Below are positions 24,615 to 36,800 of a stretch of 64,000 nt of DNA, one piece after another (positions within the stretch are counted from its first letter, which is position 1; the number at the start of each line of letters is the position of its first letter). Below the pieces are notes generated by a model, which worked only from the letters and a program-made list of their open reading frames with translations, did not search any database and was not told the DNA's origin. Location: the NCBI GenBank assembly GCA_000499405.2, contig HG738138.1, forward strand, positions 10,600,888 to 10,664,887, given 5' to 3'. The translations under genes and the position numbers were made by a program. The DNA comes from Onchocerca volvulus (lineage: Eukaryota > Nematoda > Chromadorea > Rhabditida > Onchocercidae).

Positions 24615-27600
24615 GTGCCTTGGTCAATCTCAAAACTTGGAGACTTTCTGTCCAATATAATTCATATAACCCAACAGGTCAGGAATTGTCAGCATCTTTC
24701 CACATTTACAGACACTAAACTTACAATCAACAAGTTAGGACAAAAACCGAGATATAATCCTGGGAGAACATCAACATTGTCGATGGTACGTAGCAATCCA
24801 AAATTGTCATCATCCGCGGCTCGAAATAATCAACTCACTATACGTAGAAACAGACCGTGTATATTCTGTACTCGAGATCATTGGGATAGCGAATGCGACG
24901 TCTGTCCAACTGTTAATGGTAAAAGGAATCGTTTCAAGTTGCTAAAGAAATGCCCGATCTGTTTTAAAGACAGTCACAACGGCGAAAGATGCAAAATCAA
25001 AAAACAGTGTTTTTATTGCAAAGCCCCCATAATAGTGCCTTATGCGATAACAGAAATACAACTTCATCAAACAGTTTAGTTCATACCGAAGTCAAGGATG
25101 ATCAAGAAAATCCTCGAAATCATCATGAAAAGGATTGTTCAGCTTCCCTTTATAACTCAATTTACATCACTCGAACAAATACAAAAAAGGAGACTTTACT
25201 CTTACGAAAGGAAGTTTTTAATCCAACTCAACCTCAACAACAAAAGAAAGCCTTAGTACTATTCGAACTCTCCTTCATTTCTCAGAATTTATCGCATCAA
25301 CTGAAGTTAACAGAATCAGACAAACAAATTATGAAAATAAATCCATTTGGCATGAAGAACCCAACGCTGTGTCCCACGGCTTCAACGCAATTGGACGTGC
25401 TAACAATGGAAAACGACGTTATAAGGGTATTTGTTAATGTAGTCGAACACCTAACCAGTGAATAACAGGTCGTGGAGACACCAAAAGAATTTCAATTTCA
25501 AGAATTAACAAATCATTGGGAGAAACCCGACATACTGATTGGAGCCGACTATTTCTTTAAGTTTATCAAATTGCAAGACGTACAGGAATTGAGTTCAGGT
25601 CACCTAATGGTACAATCAATGGTTGGTCCCTTGATTGCCGAAAGTGGAGATGTAATTAAACTTTGTCAAAATAATATTTCCTCACAAAATTTGGTATGTA
25701 CCACCAAGGCTAATATTAATTCAGAACTAGAAAACTTTTGGAGATTAAAATCAATAGGAATTCAAAAGTCTCCAAGTGATAATGATGATGAAGAAACTCA
25801 AAAATGCTTTCAAAGGACACTGAAGAAAAAGGATGGTCGTCATCATGTCTGTTGGCCATGGAGGGATTCTAAACAAAATTTAAGCAACAACTACGGTTTA
25901 TGCCTGGGACGTTTAAAGAACTTAATCGGAAAATTGCAACTCAAATCGCTTCTCCAGGTATACCATAACACAATCATGGAACAATTACAAACAGGCATGA
26001 TTGAAGAAGTTTCTCATAACGACGAAGTAGGTGTCATACCTTATCTTCCGCATCACGAAGTGTGGAACCCTAATAAAAATACTACAAACTAAAAATAGTG
26101 TATGATGCCTCGGCATATCAAAAGGGTTATTGATCTAGTCGGCATATTATTACGATTTCGAATGATGAGATTAGTCATAATTGCTGACATAGAAAAGGCT
26201 TTCCTACAAATAGGATTACAACCTGAGGAAAGAAACTGTACAAGATTCCTATGGGTCAAGAACCTAGATGAGGAAGTATCAGAGAAGAACATCAAATCCT
26301 ACCGATTTAAACGAGTACCGTTTGGAGTGATATCTTCACCTTTCCTATTAGCAACCCTTAAATACCATTTAGATAATACAGCAACTAATTTGGCCCCAGA
26401 AATAAAAAAAACTTATATGTTGATAACATCATTTTGACCGCAGAAGATACGGAGGAAGCGATACATAAATATCACAAAACCAAAGAAATTTTTAGAGAAG
26501 CGTCAATGAACGTCAGAGAATTCTTATCCAATGATAATGAATTCAACAAACGAATACCTGAGAATGATTTAAACAAAATGAAAAAGGAAACCTTCTTCGG
26601 ACTTAACTGGAATCACGACATGGATACCGTGCGGCTAACATTAAAACCATGGTCAAACAAAAAATTAACAAAAAGAACGATTCTACAGTTCATCGCCTCA
26701 CAATATGACCTGTTGGGATATTTAATTCCGATCTTGGTAAGATTTACACTATTTATCCAACAGTTATAGAAGGAAAAGTATGCATGGGATCAATCCATAA
26801 ACGACACCGACAAGGAGCAATGGAAAACCCTTATATCAGAATGGCCTAAAGAAGTGAAAGAGATACTGAGATTTATGACAAAAAACACCGAGTCAGTGGA
26901 ATTCTATATATTTACAGATGCGTCTAAAGTTGCCGATTCTGCTGCCGTCTATATTCGATATATTGACGAAGAAAGTAAGATTACTAAATCTCATTTGTTA
27001 TATGCTAAATCTCAAATTGCACCGATCAAAGATATATCAATTCCAAAACTCGAATTGCCATCTGTATTAATAGGAATTAGAGCATCGTGTTAAACCAATT
27101 ATGGTGCTGTGAAAAAAATACTGCTGTGTGATCAGACGCAAAATGTGCCCTTTTCTGGGTTAAAAATGAATCGAAATTACTTCCGCGATTTGTGCAAAAA
27201 CGAGCTGAAGAAATTCGAAATTCTTACTTTGAATTAAGATACTTACTGAGTTCTCAAAATCCAGCCGACATGGCCACAAGAGAAATTTCACTAACTAAAC
27301 TTCGCTATAGCAAATTATGATGAAATGGTCCGTGCTGGTTAGATAAAGATCAATCACAATGGCCTAACGGTAAGTTCATTTATAATGCAGAAGACGAAAT
27401 CACAGCGGTAATGACAAATTTAGCGAAGGCTACCGATATGATGATGAAGAAAATAAAATCCAATTTATTGAAGCACACCACTTCACTAAATGGACTAAAA
27501 TAATTAGAATAACCGTCTGGATTCTTCGATTCATTAAAAGGGTTTATAAAAATGCAATACCTTGGCTGAAATCATTGTCCATACCAGGAAGCAATATGTC

Positions 27601-29052
27601 AAAGGACGATTACAATCTAGCAGAGTGGTTATTAATTAGACAGGCACAATCGCAGAACCTATGAGTGAAGAAATAGAGTAATGGAATTTTTTCAACCTAA
27701 AAAGAATAAGTTGTGGGGATCCAACAGTCGACTGGAACATTCGGAGCTGCACAACGAAAGTCAATATCCTATTTATTTACCAAATAAGAGCGATGTAACT
27801 AAACTCATCATTTGGCAGCAACATGATAGGTTGTACCATAGTGGAATTTCACACACCTTATCTGCAATAAGGCATAGATTTTGGATTCCGAAAGGAAGAG
27901 CCACAATAAAACGAACGATATCTTCATGCATGGCTTGTAAGCGATGGAAGGCAAAACCCTTCAACGTGCCGCCAATGCTAAGCCTACCAGAATCACGAGT
28001 ACGGTGATCAAGAACATTCGAGCAGGTAAGTTTTGGCCCACTCTCGATTAAATCGCCTACTGGGGTAATAAAAAGATGGATCGCCTTCTTCACATGTTTT
28101 ACAACTAGGGCAGTTCATCTCGAACTAGTGGAAGATTTATACGCTGGAAATTTCTTACACATTATGAGAAGATTCTTTCTCGTAGAGAATATCCAAGCTA
28201 ATGACAATGCCAGCCAATTTCAACTAATGTTCAAAAAAATAATGGACAAAAACGCCAATTTCATAGCCGAGAAAGGTATGATTTGGAAGAATACAATTCC
28301 ACGAGCGCCATGGGGTGGTGGTGTTTATGAACGACTCATTGGACTAACAAAGGAGGCCTTAAGAAAAGCGATAGGAAGAAGACTCCTCTCAGAAAGGGAA
28401 ATAACAACACTAGTTGCAGAAATAGAAGGAATATTAAACACACGCCCATTGACTTACGTTGGGTTTGATGATTACAGGATAATACGTCCCATCGATTTCA
28501 TTTCACCTACGGCATCATTAGATATACCAATCAAATATGAAAACGAGGAGGAGGAATATGCTCCTCATGTATTGAAAATAAAGGATGAATTAGTCAAACA
28601 TTGGACAAGTACTCTTAAAACACTAGATGTTTTTTGGAAGTTATGGCGACAGGATTATCTAGCAAGCATAAGGGAACGTCTACAAAAGGAAATACGTTCC
28701 CCTAGAATCACGGAGGAAAGATTACCACAAATAAACGAGATAGTTTTATTGATAGAACCTAATGTCCCTCGTGGTATATGGAATCTTGCAAGAACAATCA
28801 AACTTAACAAGGGTCTGGATGAATGGACGCTACAAAAGTCTGGATGAATGGACACGAAATGCCACCATACAACTGCCAAATGGGAAACAACTCGATCATT
28901 CTATAAATATGCTATGCCCACTGGAAATCAACAGCATTAATAGCAATGATTTCAACAATACAAAAGAACCTCTTAGAAGACAATTCAAAGAACTAGTAGC
29001 TAGCCGACTCGAAACTCCAAAAGAACAGCGACACATGCCGAAATACCACTAG
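24615..29052 (+). pseudogene. Degraded gag-pol polyprotein of element 1 (zinc knuckle, PR, RT, RNase H, IN)
   Basis: Broken open segments cover the order of BEL/Pao Pol. At 24850-25020 there is a Cys/His zinc-knuckle cluster (CIFCTRDHWDSEC, CFYCK). At 25500-25660 is the retropepsin-like region with DILIGADYFF and PLIAESG. RT is at 25740-26430 with [22 protein letters not shown] and a YVDN box at 26415 that is out of frame with the preceding segment. RNase H is at 26880-27090 (FYIFTDASK, IPKLELPS). Integrase is at 27760-28450 with an HHCC zinc finger (YHSGISH..CMACKRW), DNASQF and GGGVYERLIG. The C-terminal domain is at 28580-28900 (FWKLWRQDYL). Stops and frameshifts separate these blocks. Confidence 0.85.
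28813..28854 (+). repeat. 25-bp tandem duplication breaking the pol frame of element 1
   Basis: GTCTGGATGAATGGAC occurs at 28813 and again at 28838, a 25-base step that is not a multiple of three. The frame running to 28849 is interrupted here and the domain continues in another phase. It is a visible cause of inactivation. Confidence 0.75.
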
Positions 29053-30572
29053 ACTACATCCAATAATTTTTCGAGAACATTATCATTGATAACAATGTTA
29101 TCACTAATAACCGTACAGATTGTAGCCGCGAACAATTGTAAATGGATTTCCAGAATTACTTTTTAACAACCCTCAGGAATGGAATTGCGAAAAAATCATC
29201 AATCAAAACGTTACCTTACACAAAGTGGAGGTACACATACGCTCTCACGTAATCCCAGCTGTCAAATGCAGTAATATTACGAGATCAGTTTGTACAAAGG
29301 TCCTTCTCAAATTATGACTCTCAGTAGTTTCAGATCACACAATTACTTCACCAATTTCTTACCAACTCTTCCGGTTAATGCATCCTCAAAAACAGATGGA
29401 TGGAATCCCATTGATTCAATCTTCCCCTAATAAATGGATGACAAACAATGAAGTACAATATTCATACGGATGGTGGGGAGTTAAATGTCAATCAACAACA
29501 AATTTCATATTGGTCGAAGGAGAAATATTCTTAAATGACGGAATGGGATTAATTTCCAATTTGGACAATACCGACCACTGTTGTGGAAGGTTTGAAATTT
29601 GATTTGAGTTGTGGAAGGAATAGATTTATATCAATTCCTTTATTCAGAATAGTAGTAATCAATTAATATGTAATTAACAGTACAATAGAAATCAGACGAA
29701 TGTATTGTAAATAAGTGAAGTAAATTGAGTGATATTAATTGGGTTTTTGGAGAAAAATACTGGGAGCTTGGACAATAGCAATGAGGTTTTAGATCGTCTA
29801 GTCAGAGCGAAAACAATTTGCAACAATGAATAGTGAAAAAAAATGGTTTTTGTTTTCGGAATTTGATGGGGTATATCAATGTTAAGAATTGGACGTATTG
29901 GGATATAAAACAATTGATGTTGAGGTAATTTTAAGAAAAAAAAAAAAATTGTTAACAAAGGAAAAAATGTTACAACAGTTTAATTGAATTTAAAGACAAT
30001 GACAGTTTTACAAGCACATGATTTATGACTTTATTAGCTGTAAGCAAAAATGTTTGATGTGGTTGTAAATGAGCATAAACAAAGCACACAATGTGTTTTT
30101 GTCGTCCTTTGTTTCATTGTTTGCAGCCCTTTTTAGAAAAGGAGCTGTAAACAGAAGTGTTTTGATGTGGACAAAGCACATAATGTGAGATAATTTTACA
30201 GATGATGACTCATAAGGAAAAAAGTTTTACAATTTTTTAACCATTTGGTTATGTAATTTTCCATATTGATTAGTTTTAGTTGGGAATTAATTTCGGTTTT
30301 CCCGACAACCACTGCATGATGAAATTGGGCAAGTGTATTACTAGCACTAGCATTGTTTTATGGAACAGTACTGAGATAGTAAATTATTGTCCATATCGAA
30401 GAGTTGGAAGATTCGAAACCATGAGATACCTCGATATGGATACTGAAAACGAAAATCTTACGAAAAAATCAAAACATGAAACAATAAAACAATTACTTAT
30501 GATGAAGACTTCTCCAGAAGAAACATTCGATCCGAACAACGAAGATTTCGATATCTTTTTGATTCATTAAGA
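29053..30572 (+). pseudogene. Envelope-like region of element 1, degraded
   Basis: After the integrase domain lie Cys- and Asn-rich open fragments at about 29180-29600 and 30280-30570, with tryptophan-rich and glycoprotein-like spacing (SYGWWGVKCQ, WNSTEIVNYC). Several BEL/Pao elements of nematodes carry an envelope-like ORF in this position. The reading is badly broken. Bases 29600-30270 show no clear coding sequence. Confidence 0.45.
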
Positions 30573-30762
30573 CAAGAATTTATTCAGCAACTCAAAGTAA
30601 TATACCAACGCAGCTGCCAAAACAGAAATAATCTACTGCTTTTGATTGAAGGATTGTCTATCAATTATCCTACTTTCACTGCCAGAATGATACTGCAAAG
30701 AAATGATATAATAGCTAAAAGAATAAATGGAAAATTATTGATAATACCCTGCAACCAAACCC

Positions 30763-30998
30763 GATGTTTAATGTAAACCATTCCCATCTCTAATACATAC
30801 AAATCTGGTTGTATTAAGAAAATAGCTATCTTCAAATAAAGATTTTATAATACAGTGTGGACGCGACTCAACCAATACGATTCGACACAACTTAACCCAA
30901 TTCGACTTGACGTAACTTAGCTCAACTCGCCTAGACTCACTGGAGATATTTTGCTAGTGATCGACATCACTCAGCACGATTCAGAAATATTCACGACA
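30763..30998 (+). repeat. 5'-truncated 3' LTR of element 1
   Basis: It matches 23401-23656 closely, starting at GATGTTTAATG and ending ACGACA. The first ~146 bases of the LTR and any polypurine tract are absent, so a deletion joined internal sequence to mid-LTR. Confidence 0.85.
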
Positions 30999-33454
30999 AA
31001 GATTATCGATAAAAAAAAAAAAAAAAAAGGAGCTTCTAGCGATTACTGAGTAGCTACTCAATATTTACTCAGTGGTTACTTAATCAATCAACTCATCACT
31101 CAACTCACTCGACAATCAGTATCTTCCGATTCGACCAAATCACCTATATTCAATCCATCCGTGCTACAATCAAGCGATTAATTGCAGTCGTGATATTATC
31201 TGATTTTATTCTATCTTAAGAGAAAAAGTTAATCCTCCTTCTCTGTGACAACATGGGAAACTTTCCCGATAATAACTAGGAAATATTTCTGTTATCATCT
31301 AGGTTTTTTTAGCCTCATACTTCACTAATATTACCGAGAGCTATGTGGAGCTTATCAACAAAATTTAAAATGATTTCGCGACACTGTCAAAGCTTTTCAA
31401 AAGTTCAAACGATCATTTCTTATTCTCAATTATCAAGTAATTTATTCATCTGTCATCAATTATTCAAGAATGCCGCTGAAAGTAGGTGCTTAGAGGATTT
31501 GAATGTCGCACAATACATACATCGAATCTCAAATAATTTTAACGTAGTAGTTGACCTCACTGTTGATCCGAATGAAACGTTATGCTCTTAGATCACCAAG
31601 TTTTTGGTTTCAGTTTTTTAACTTATACAATACATTTATATATTTTATTTGCTGTGTGACGCACGCTGAAGGACGTGGTAGTTGCATTATTGAACATCAA
31701 TAACCTTTATGTTTGTAGAAGATCATAAATTTGGCTCAAAAAAGGTTAGCTTATTAAATCAAATGAGCTTTTGTTAATTACAATTTAAATTAGCCAAGTG
31801 TCTTAGAAGAAATATTTAATTTTATTATTTTTTCCGAACATCTTTTGCAGATATAGAAATAAGGTCTGATTCACTAATTAATACACAGAATTTTGCAAAA
31901 AATTTCAAAATTTTGTGAGTCATCAAAAACAATGCATTCACTTGAAGTCAAGCATAAAATCCATTTAAACAATAGTGCAGTAATTTAATCATTTAATTAC
32001 ACTTTGAAATTCTTTTGTCAATTATGGCTTGCTTAAGAAGAAATAAGTAATATTGCACGGCTAAAATACTACTGTATATATCCAGCATAACCAATGGTTG
32101 AAACAATGATTTAGTTTCCGTTATTTAAGCTAAATTTATTATCTGTCGCGTATTACGAGTTTTCAATTTCGACAAATGATTTTGGAGTGATGTTTTTACC
32201 TGAATGATATTTATCAGCTAAAAAGTAATTCGAAAATTCCTGAAAAAAATTTCTTTCTCAAATAAATAGAAGTGAGAATTATAATTAAAGAATTTTGTTA
32301 AAATCATTATGCATTTTAGACATTAATTGCTTTGAAAATTTATAAATTTCATGAAAAAAGAAATTTGAATTCATGAACCAATTAATTCCTCCAAAAAATA
32401 AAGAAAAAAAAATAACCTGTACACTTACGTTTCCCGATATGATACAAGATGTGATAATTTTCTCGTACAAGGTATTGGCTTGTAGCAAAATGCGTAATTG
32501 TTATTATGGCAGTTCGCTGTTCGTATTCAAATAGCTGTACTTAAAAGTTCGAGCTGAAATTGACAGAGTTTGAAATTAGTTTTTCATTTATCGCGCACTC
32601 TTTTTTATATGCATATATTCATCAGTGCTTTAGTTTCTGATCTTGGCCATTGGAAATTTAAATTCATTAACGAATTATTTATCATTAATCTTCTACCTGA
32701 CTTTCCTCAGTAATACCAGAATTATAATATATCATAGATAATAATACAATCCAAAATATGCTCAATATATTTCTCGAAACAAGCAATGATAGTACTATAA
32801 CATATCAACATGATAAAACCATTGAATGGACTTAGTTTAATATCACTGATGTTTGCATGTCACTCATTTTCTGATCTTACGATTTCTTCGATGCTCTTAT
32901 CATCAATTTTGAGAAGCAAACTTGTGCATAGCATCCACAATAGGGTTGTCGCCGATCTTCTTTGACCGTGACAGTGATTGAGAGTTCTTGTTTCTTATCG
33001 ACATTGTTATTCGAACTTTAAACTTGGATAGTCAAACCTTTATAACGAAAAATTGATTATACAACAACGGATGTAATAATTACAATATCAATCATACCTT
33101 CTTATTTATGGAGGAAAGATCCTGGTAGAGTTTTGATCTACAAGAAAGCACCTTTGTTAGCGCGTGAGTGCGCCTTATTAGCACATGATTTACATTATAA
33201 CATAGGAACAAAGGTTACGAAGCCATTGGATGCAAGATCAAAGAAATAAATTCACACATAAGAGTTACAAACCATTGATTTAAAAACAGAGAAATCACTT
33301 ATTCTGTGGTACTCCTCGCGATTTCAGCGACAAGGGAAGCTAAAAACATTAGGCGTTCGAAAATAATTCGATTGACTTCATCCAATCATCGTACATTATA
33401 TTCACAAAATTGGGATGATATCATTTCCATAATCATCAGATATGACTTAATTGA
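30999..33454. other. Intergenic DNA between element 1 and the solo LTR
   Basis: A poly(A) run at 31010-31028 follows the LTR closely. The next ~80 bases repeat ACTCA-type motifs like those in the LTR. An open plus frame at 31343-31591 (82 codons) has no recognised motif. The rest is AT-rich with nothing I can support. Confidence 0.45.
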
Positions 33455-33820
33455 TGTCGTGAATATTTCTGAATTGGTGAACGATGTCGATCAATAGTTA
33501 ATACCGCCAGTGAATCCAAGCGAGTTGGGTTAAGTTGTATAGTGGAGGTGGAGTGGATTGCTTAGGGTCGAATCGTCGAGTTCACACCGAATTATAAAAA
33601 TTTTTATTTCGAAGATAGTTATTTTCTTAATACAACCAAATTTATATAGTTAGAGATGGGAATGGGTTAATCACCGGAAACTGTAAAGACTCAAGTACAA
33701 CATAAGCATCGTAATCAAGATCCAATGAGAAGATTAGGATGTGAAATTGGACAATGATGTGAATTTAGATGAGTATTGTGAGTGATTGACAGCAAAGGCA
33801 CTTCCGGTATGAAAGAATAC

Positions 33821-33822
<2 letters not shown>
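33455..33822 (-). repeat. Solo LTR of the element 1 family, inverted
   Basis: Read on the minus strand it starts TGGTATTC and ends ACGACA. Clear colinear similarity to the 5' LTR runs through CCTTTGCT..TCAATC.CTCACAATACTCATC, the TCCTAATCTTCTCATT block and the final GATCGACATC..TTCAGAAATATTCACGACA. It is visibly diverged from the element 1 LTR. A pure run of 31 A (33822-33852) begins at its end. No target-site duplication was found. Confidence 0.8.
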
Positions 33823-33855
<33 letters not shown>

Positions 33856-36800
33856 GAAAGGAATATTAGATGTTAAATGATTTATAATACTGGTTACATT
33901 AATTTACAATGAGAATTTGTCATTTGATTGGAGTTTCGCGATATCGAATTCGCAACACTTGACAAAGTTCATTAGTTATATAAGCAAACTGTATAACATT
34001 AAATAGACTTTTTTGCGTCGTTCCTAATTTAAGTCCATAGTCTTATTGCTTCTGTAATAATCCTTCATACTTGCATTTATACAAGATTTTAATATATTTC
34101 ACAACGTATATTTAATGAGTTTCATTCATCACAGAAAAGAAGCGTAAATTCTGTGGAAGAGTATTTTGTAAGGAAAGGAATCCGTCCGACACAAATATTC
34201 TCTGAAATCAGTACCATGAAGCTACTTCTACCAATCTATCTCTTTTTTCTTTAATATTTTCATCTCTTTTCGCATATTTTAGAATCATTGGAAATTAAAG
34301 CTTAAATGAATTAGTCAGAATATTTCGCTGTCATGATTTTGGGTATCTTTTGATTCGCAAAATTTTTTTGGTAGGTGATGAAAACAATTGTTGATGGTTA
34401 TCATTTCCCTATGATTAAATTAATATAACTAAGGAATAAAGTCTAAATTCCGAAATTTAAGTAATAGCTATGCCGCAAGGTTCTTGAAAAGTAATCTTTA
34501 GTTATATATATGTATTAAGAATGCAAGCAAAAAGAATATTTGAAGGGCCTCTTCAATATCGGAAACTGTTTCCGTAGAACTTCAAATATACTTGAATTAT
34601 TCTCAATGGTAATTCAGGATGCTTTATATTCCGGCAAGCAAATTTTTGTCTTAATTGATTTTTATATCGATTCCTATATTTGATAATTTGATAATGGATA
34701 TAAATTGCAGAAAATTAATGCTTCGCACAAGTGATAATCTAAATTCTATAAAACTAATTTTATTTTTTATCGCTAGCTTGTATTAATCATAGTTATCGAT
34801 GTTGAAGCAGGCTTAAGCTTATCAATTGAACTAAAAACTTATCGTAAGCGGAGATTGCAGGATAATTGAAGCGAAATAGTTATTGAAAAAAAATTCATAA
34901 CACTTCTATTAATTAATGTGTTTCTGGGAAACGCTAAGCATTCCTTCCAAACATTCCTTATTGTCAGAGAAGCTATATGAATACAGAATAACTAATTAGA
35001 TCCAATGCATTTTTAGGAATTATAACTGGATTTAATAAAGTTATAGTTTATTAAATTCTTCAGTAAGCATCGTCCTCTTTTTTTGCTTTCAAAAATCAAA
35101 ACTTGCGCTGATTGATTTGCAAACTGATAGCATCAAAATGCCATCATCTCTCTTCTTCCTAAGAAACAATTAAGTGATTTAATGAGATATTAACGTTTTG
35201 TGATGTTTTGTTATTAGTGTTTTGCTGTAATTCTCGCTAATCTGCATGAAAATAAAGCAAGCATTTATCACAATTCATTTACAGCAGCAATATAGATGGC
35301 ATTCATACAACTGATAAATTAGGTGCAAAGAGAAAAATGTTCATATCCATCATTCACAACCTATTAAAGTTTTTTTTATTTTCAAAGTTATTTTTGAAAT
35401 TTTTGTCGTATTCCTTAGGGATTTCAGAGCTCACACGTTTATCTGTTCATATATTCGTGTTTAGTAAGGTACTGCTGTCAAACCGGTTTCAGATCAACAA
35501 ATATGCACTCTCTATCTGCAGTATAATATTGTTAATTTCGAAAGAAACGTAACATTGAACGATGTCTTGGTTCCTCACCAAATCGAATCACGTAGATCTG
35601 ACCATTTAGAATTGCTTGAATCTTTTCGATCGGTCAACTCTAATTTCGATTGGAAGTAGAATTTATTGATCTTATATGCGTCTAAAAAATTAGTTTTGTT
35701 CACATTTTCAGGTATTAAGTGATGTATCGAGATCAATTCAACAGTTGCAGTACAAACATCATTGTGGGAAAGCCTTTGAAACATGCTATAAATAAAAAGC
35801 TTCGATTTGATGAAAGAAAGAAGCATCAATGCTTGTTAAGTGGATACTTGACCTCTTATCTATGTGATACTTTTTGAGATAGCTAATGTGGTGCGAAGTT
35901 ACGACATTCACCGGGTGTCTACAGAAAATACCAAATACATTCGAATGGAAATGAACTGCCCGAGAAGAGTAAAGATCAAGCAAAAGTGAATTATTAACTC
36001 CATTTTCGCGCAAAAGATGATCTGATAAAAAAAAAGCATATTTTAACATTTACTGCTCCGAATTTTTTTCAGAAGTTCAAAAATAGAAATTTATACATCA
36101 ATTTGTGCTACGAAGGAACAATGCGCCACACTGATCTCATTGAAGGAAACATTGCAGGTGGTCTTTCAATGATACCCTCTACTCTCTTTGTGTTCGATAG
36201 ATACTCAACTATGGTTTCCAAACTTCGTGTGTGGTCTTATGCGGCAATATTTCCAAAAGCTCAAATAAACTTCAGATAGATTACGATAGATCGAATTTCA
36301 TGGGATACTTCTTGGTTTGAAACTTTTCGGAGTGGTCATCGTTTGTTTCGGGCTTGTTCGAATCATCCATCCTGAGAACATCACTGTGGTTTTCGAATGA
36401 TTTTAACTGTTAGCTTCGGATAAAGTTGTTTCAATATTTTGATGGCTAAAACGTGGCAGATATCAGCGTAATGGAGAGATTTTCCGGATTTGGAACAGTT
36501 TTATTCAGGTTTTTGGAAATATCCTCATCCAGAATAGGCGATCAAAAAGTAGCAAAAAGACTTTGGCTTTATGAATCATTTTCAAGTCAACTTACATTTG
36601 AACAAATTAATCCTGAATTTTAATATTTCTGCAATATTCTCATTCTTTATAGTTGATGAAACATTAGGCAAAATACAACACTGCACATATTATGTCACTT
36701 TGAGATAGACTTAAGTCCAAGCTCAACAATGTGATATAGTTTAACGATTTTTCAATTAATCGATGGTACTAAAAATAACAAATGAATTTCAAGAAATGCT

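Larger units (their letters stand above)
23255..30998 (+). mobile_element. Decayed BEL/Pao LTR retrotransposon (element 1)
   Basis: Between two LTR copies in direct orientation lie, in order, Gag with zinc knuckles, aspartic protease, reverse transcriptase, RNase H, integrase, the BEL/Pao-type C-terminal domain and an envelope-like region. This order, with integrase after RNase H, is that of the BEL/Pao superfamily. Frames are broken repeatedly by stops and shifts, so the copy is not autonomous. The 5' LTR is complete, but the 3' LTR lacks its first ~146 bases. I could not find matching target-site duplications (left flank ATCTT, right flank AAGAT). Confidence 0.88.
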
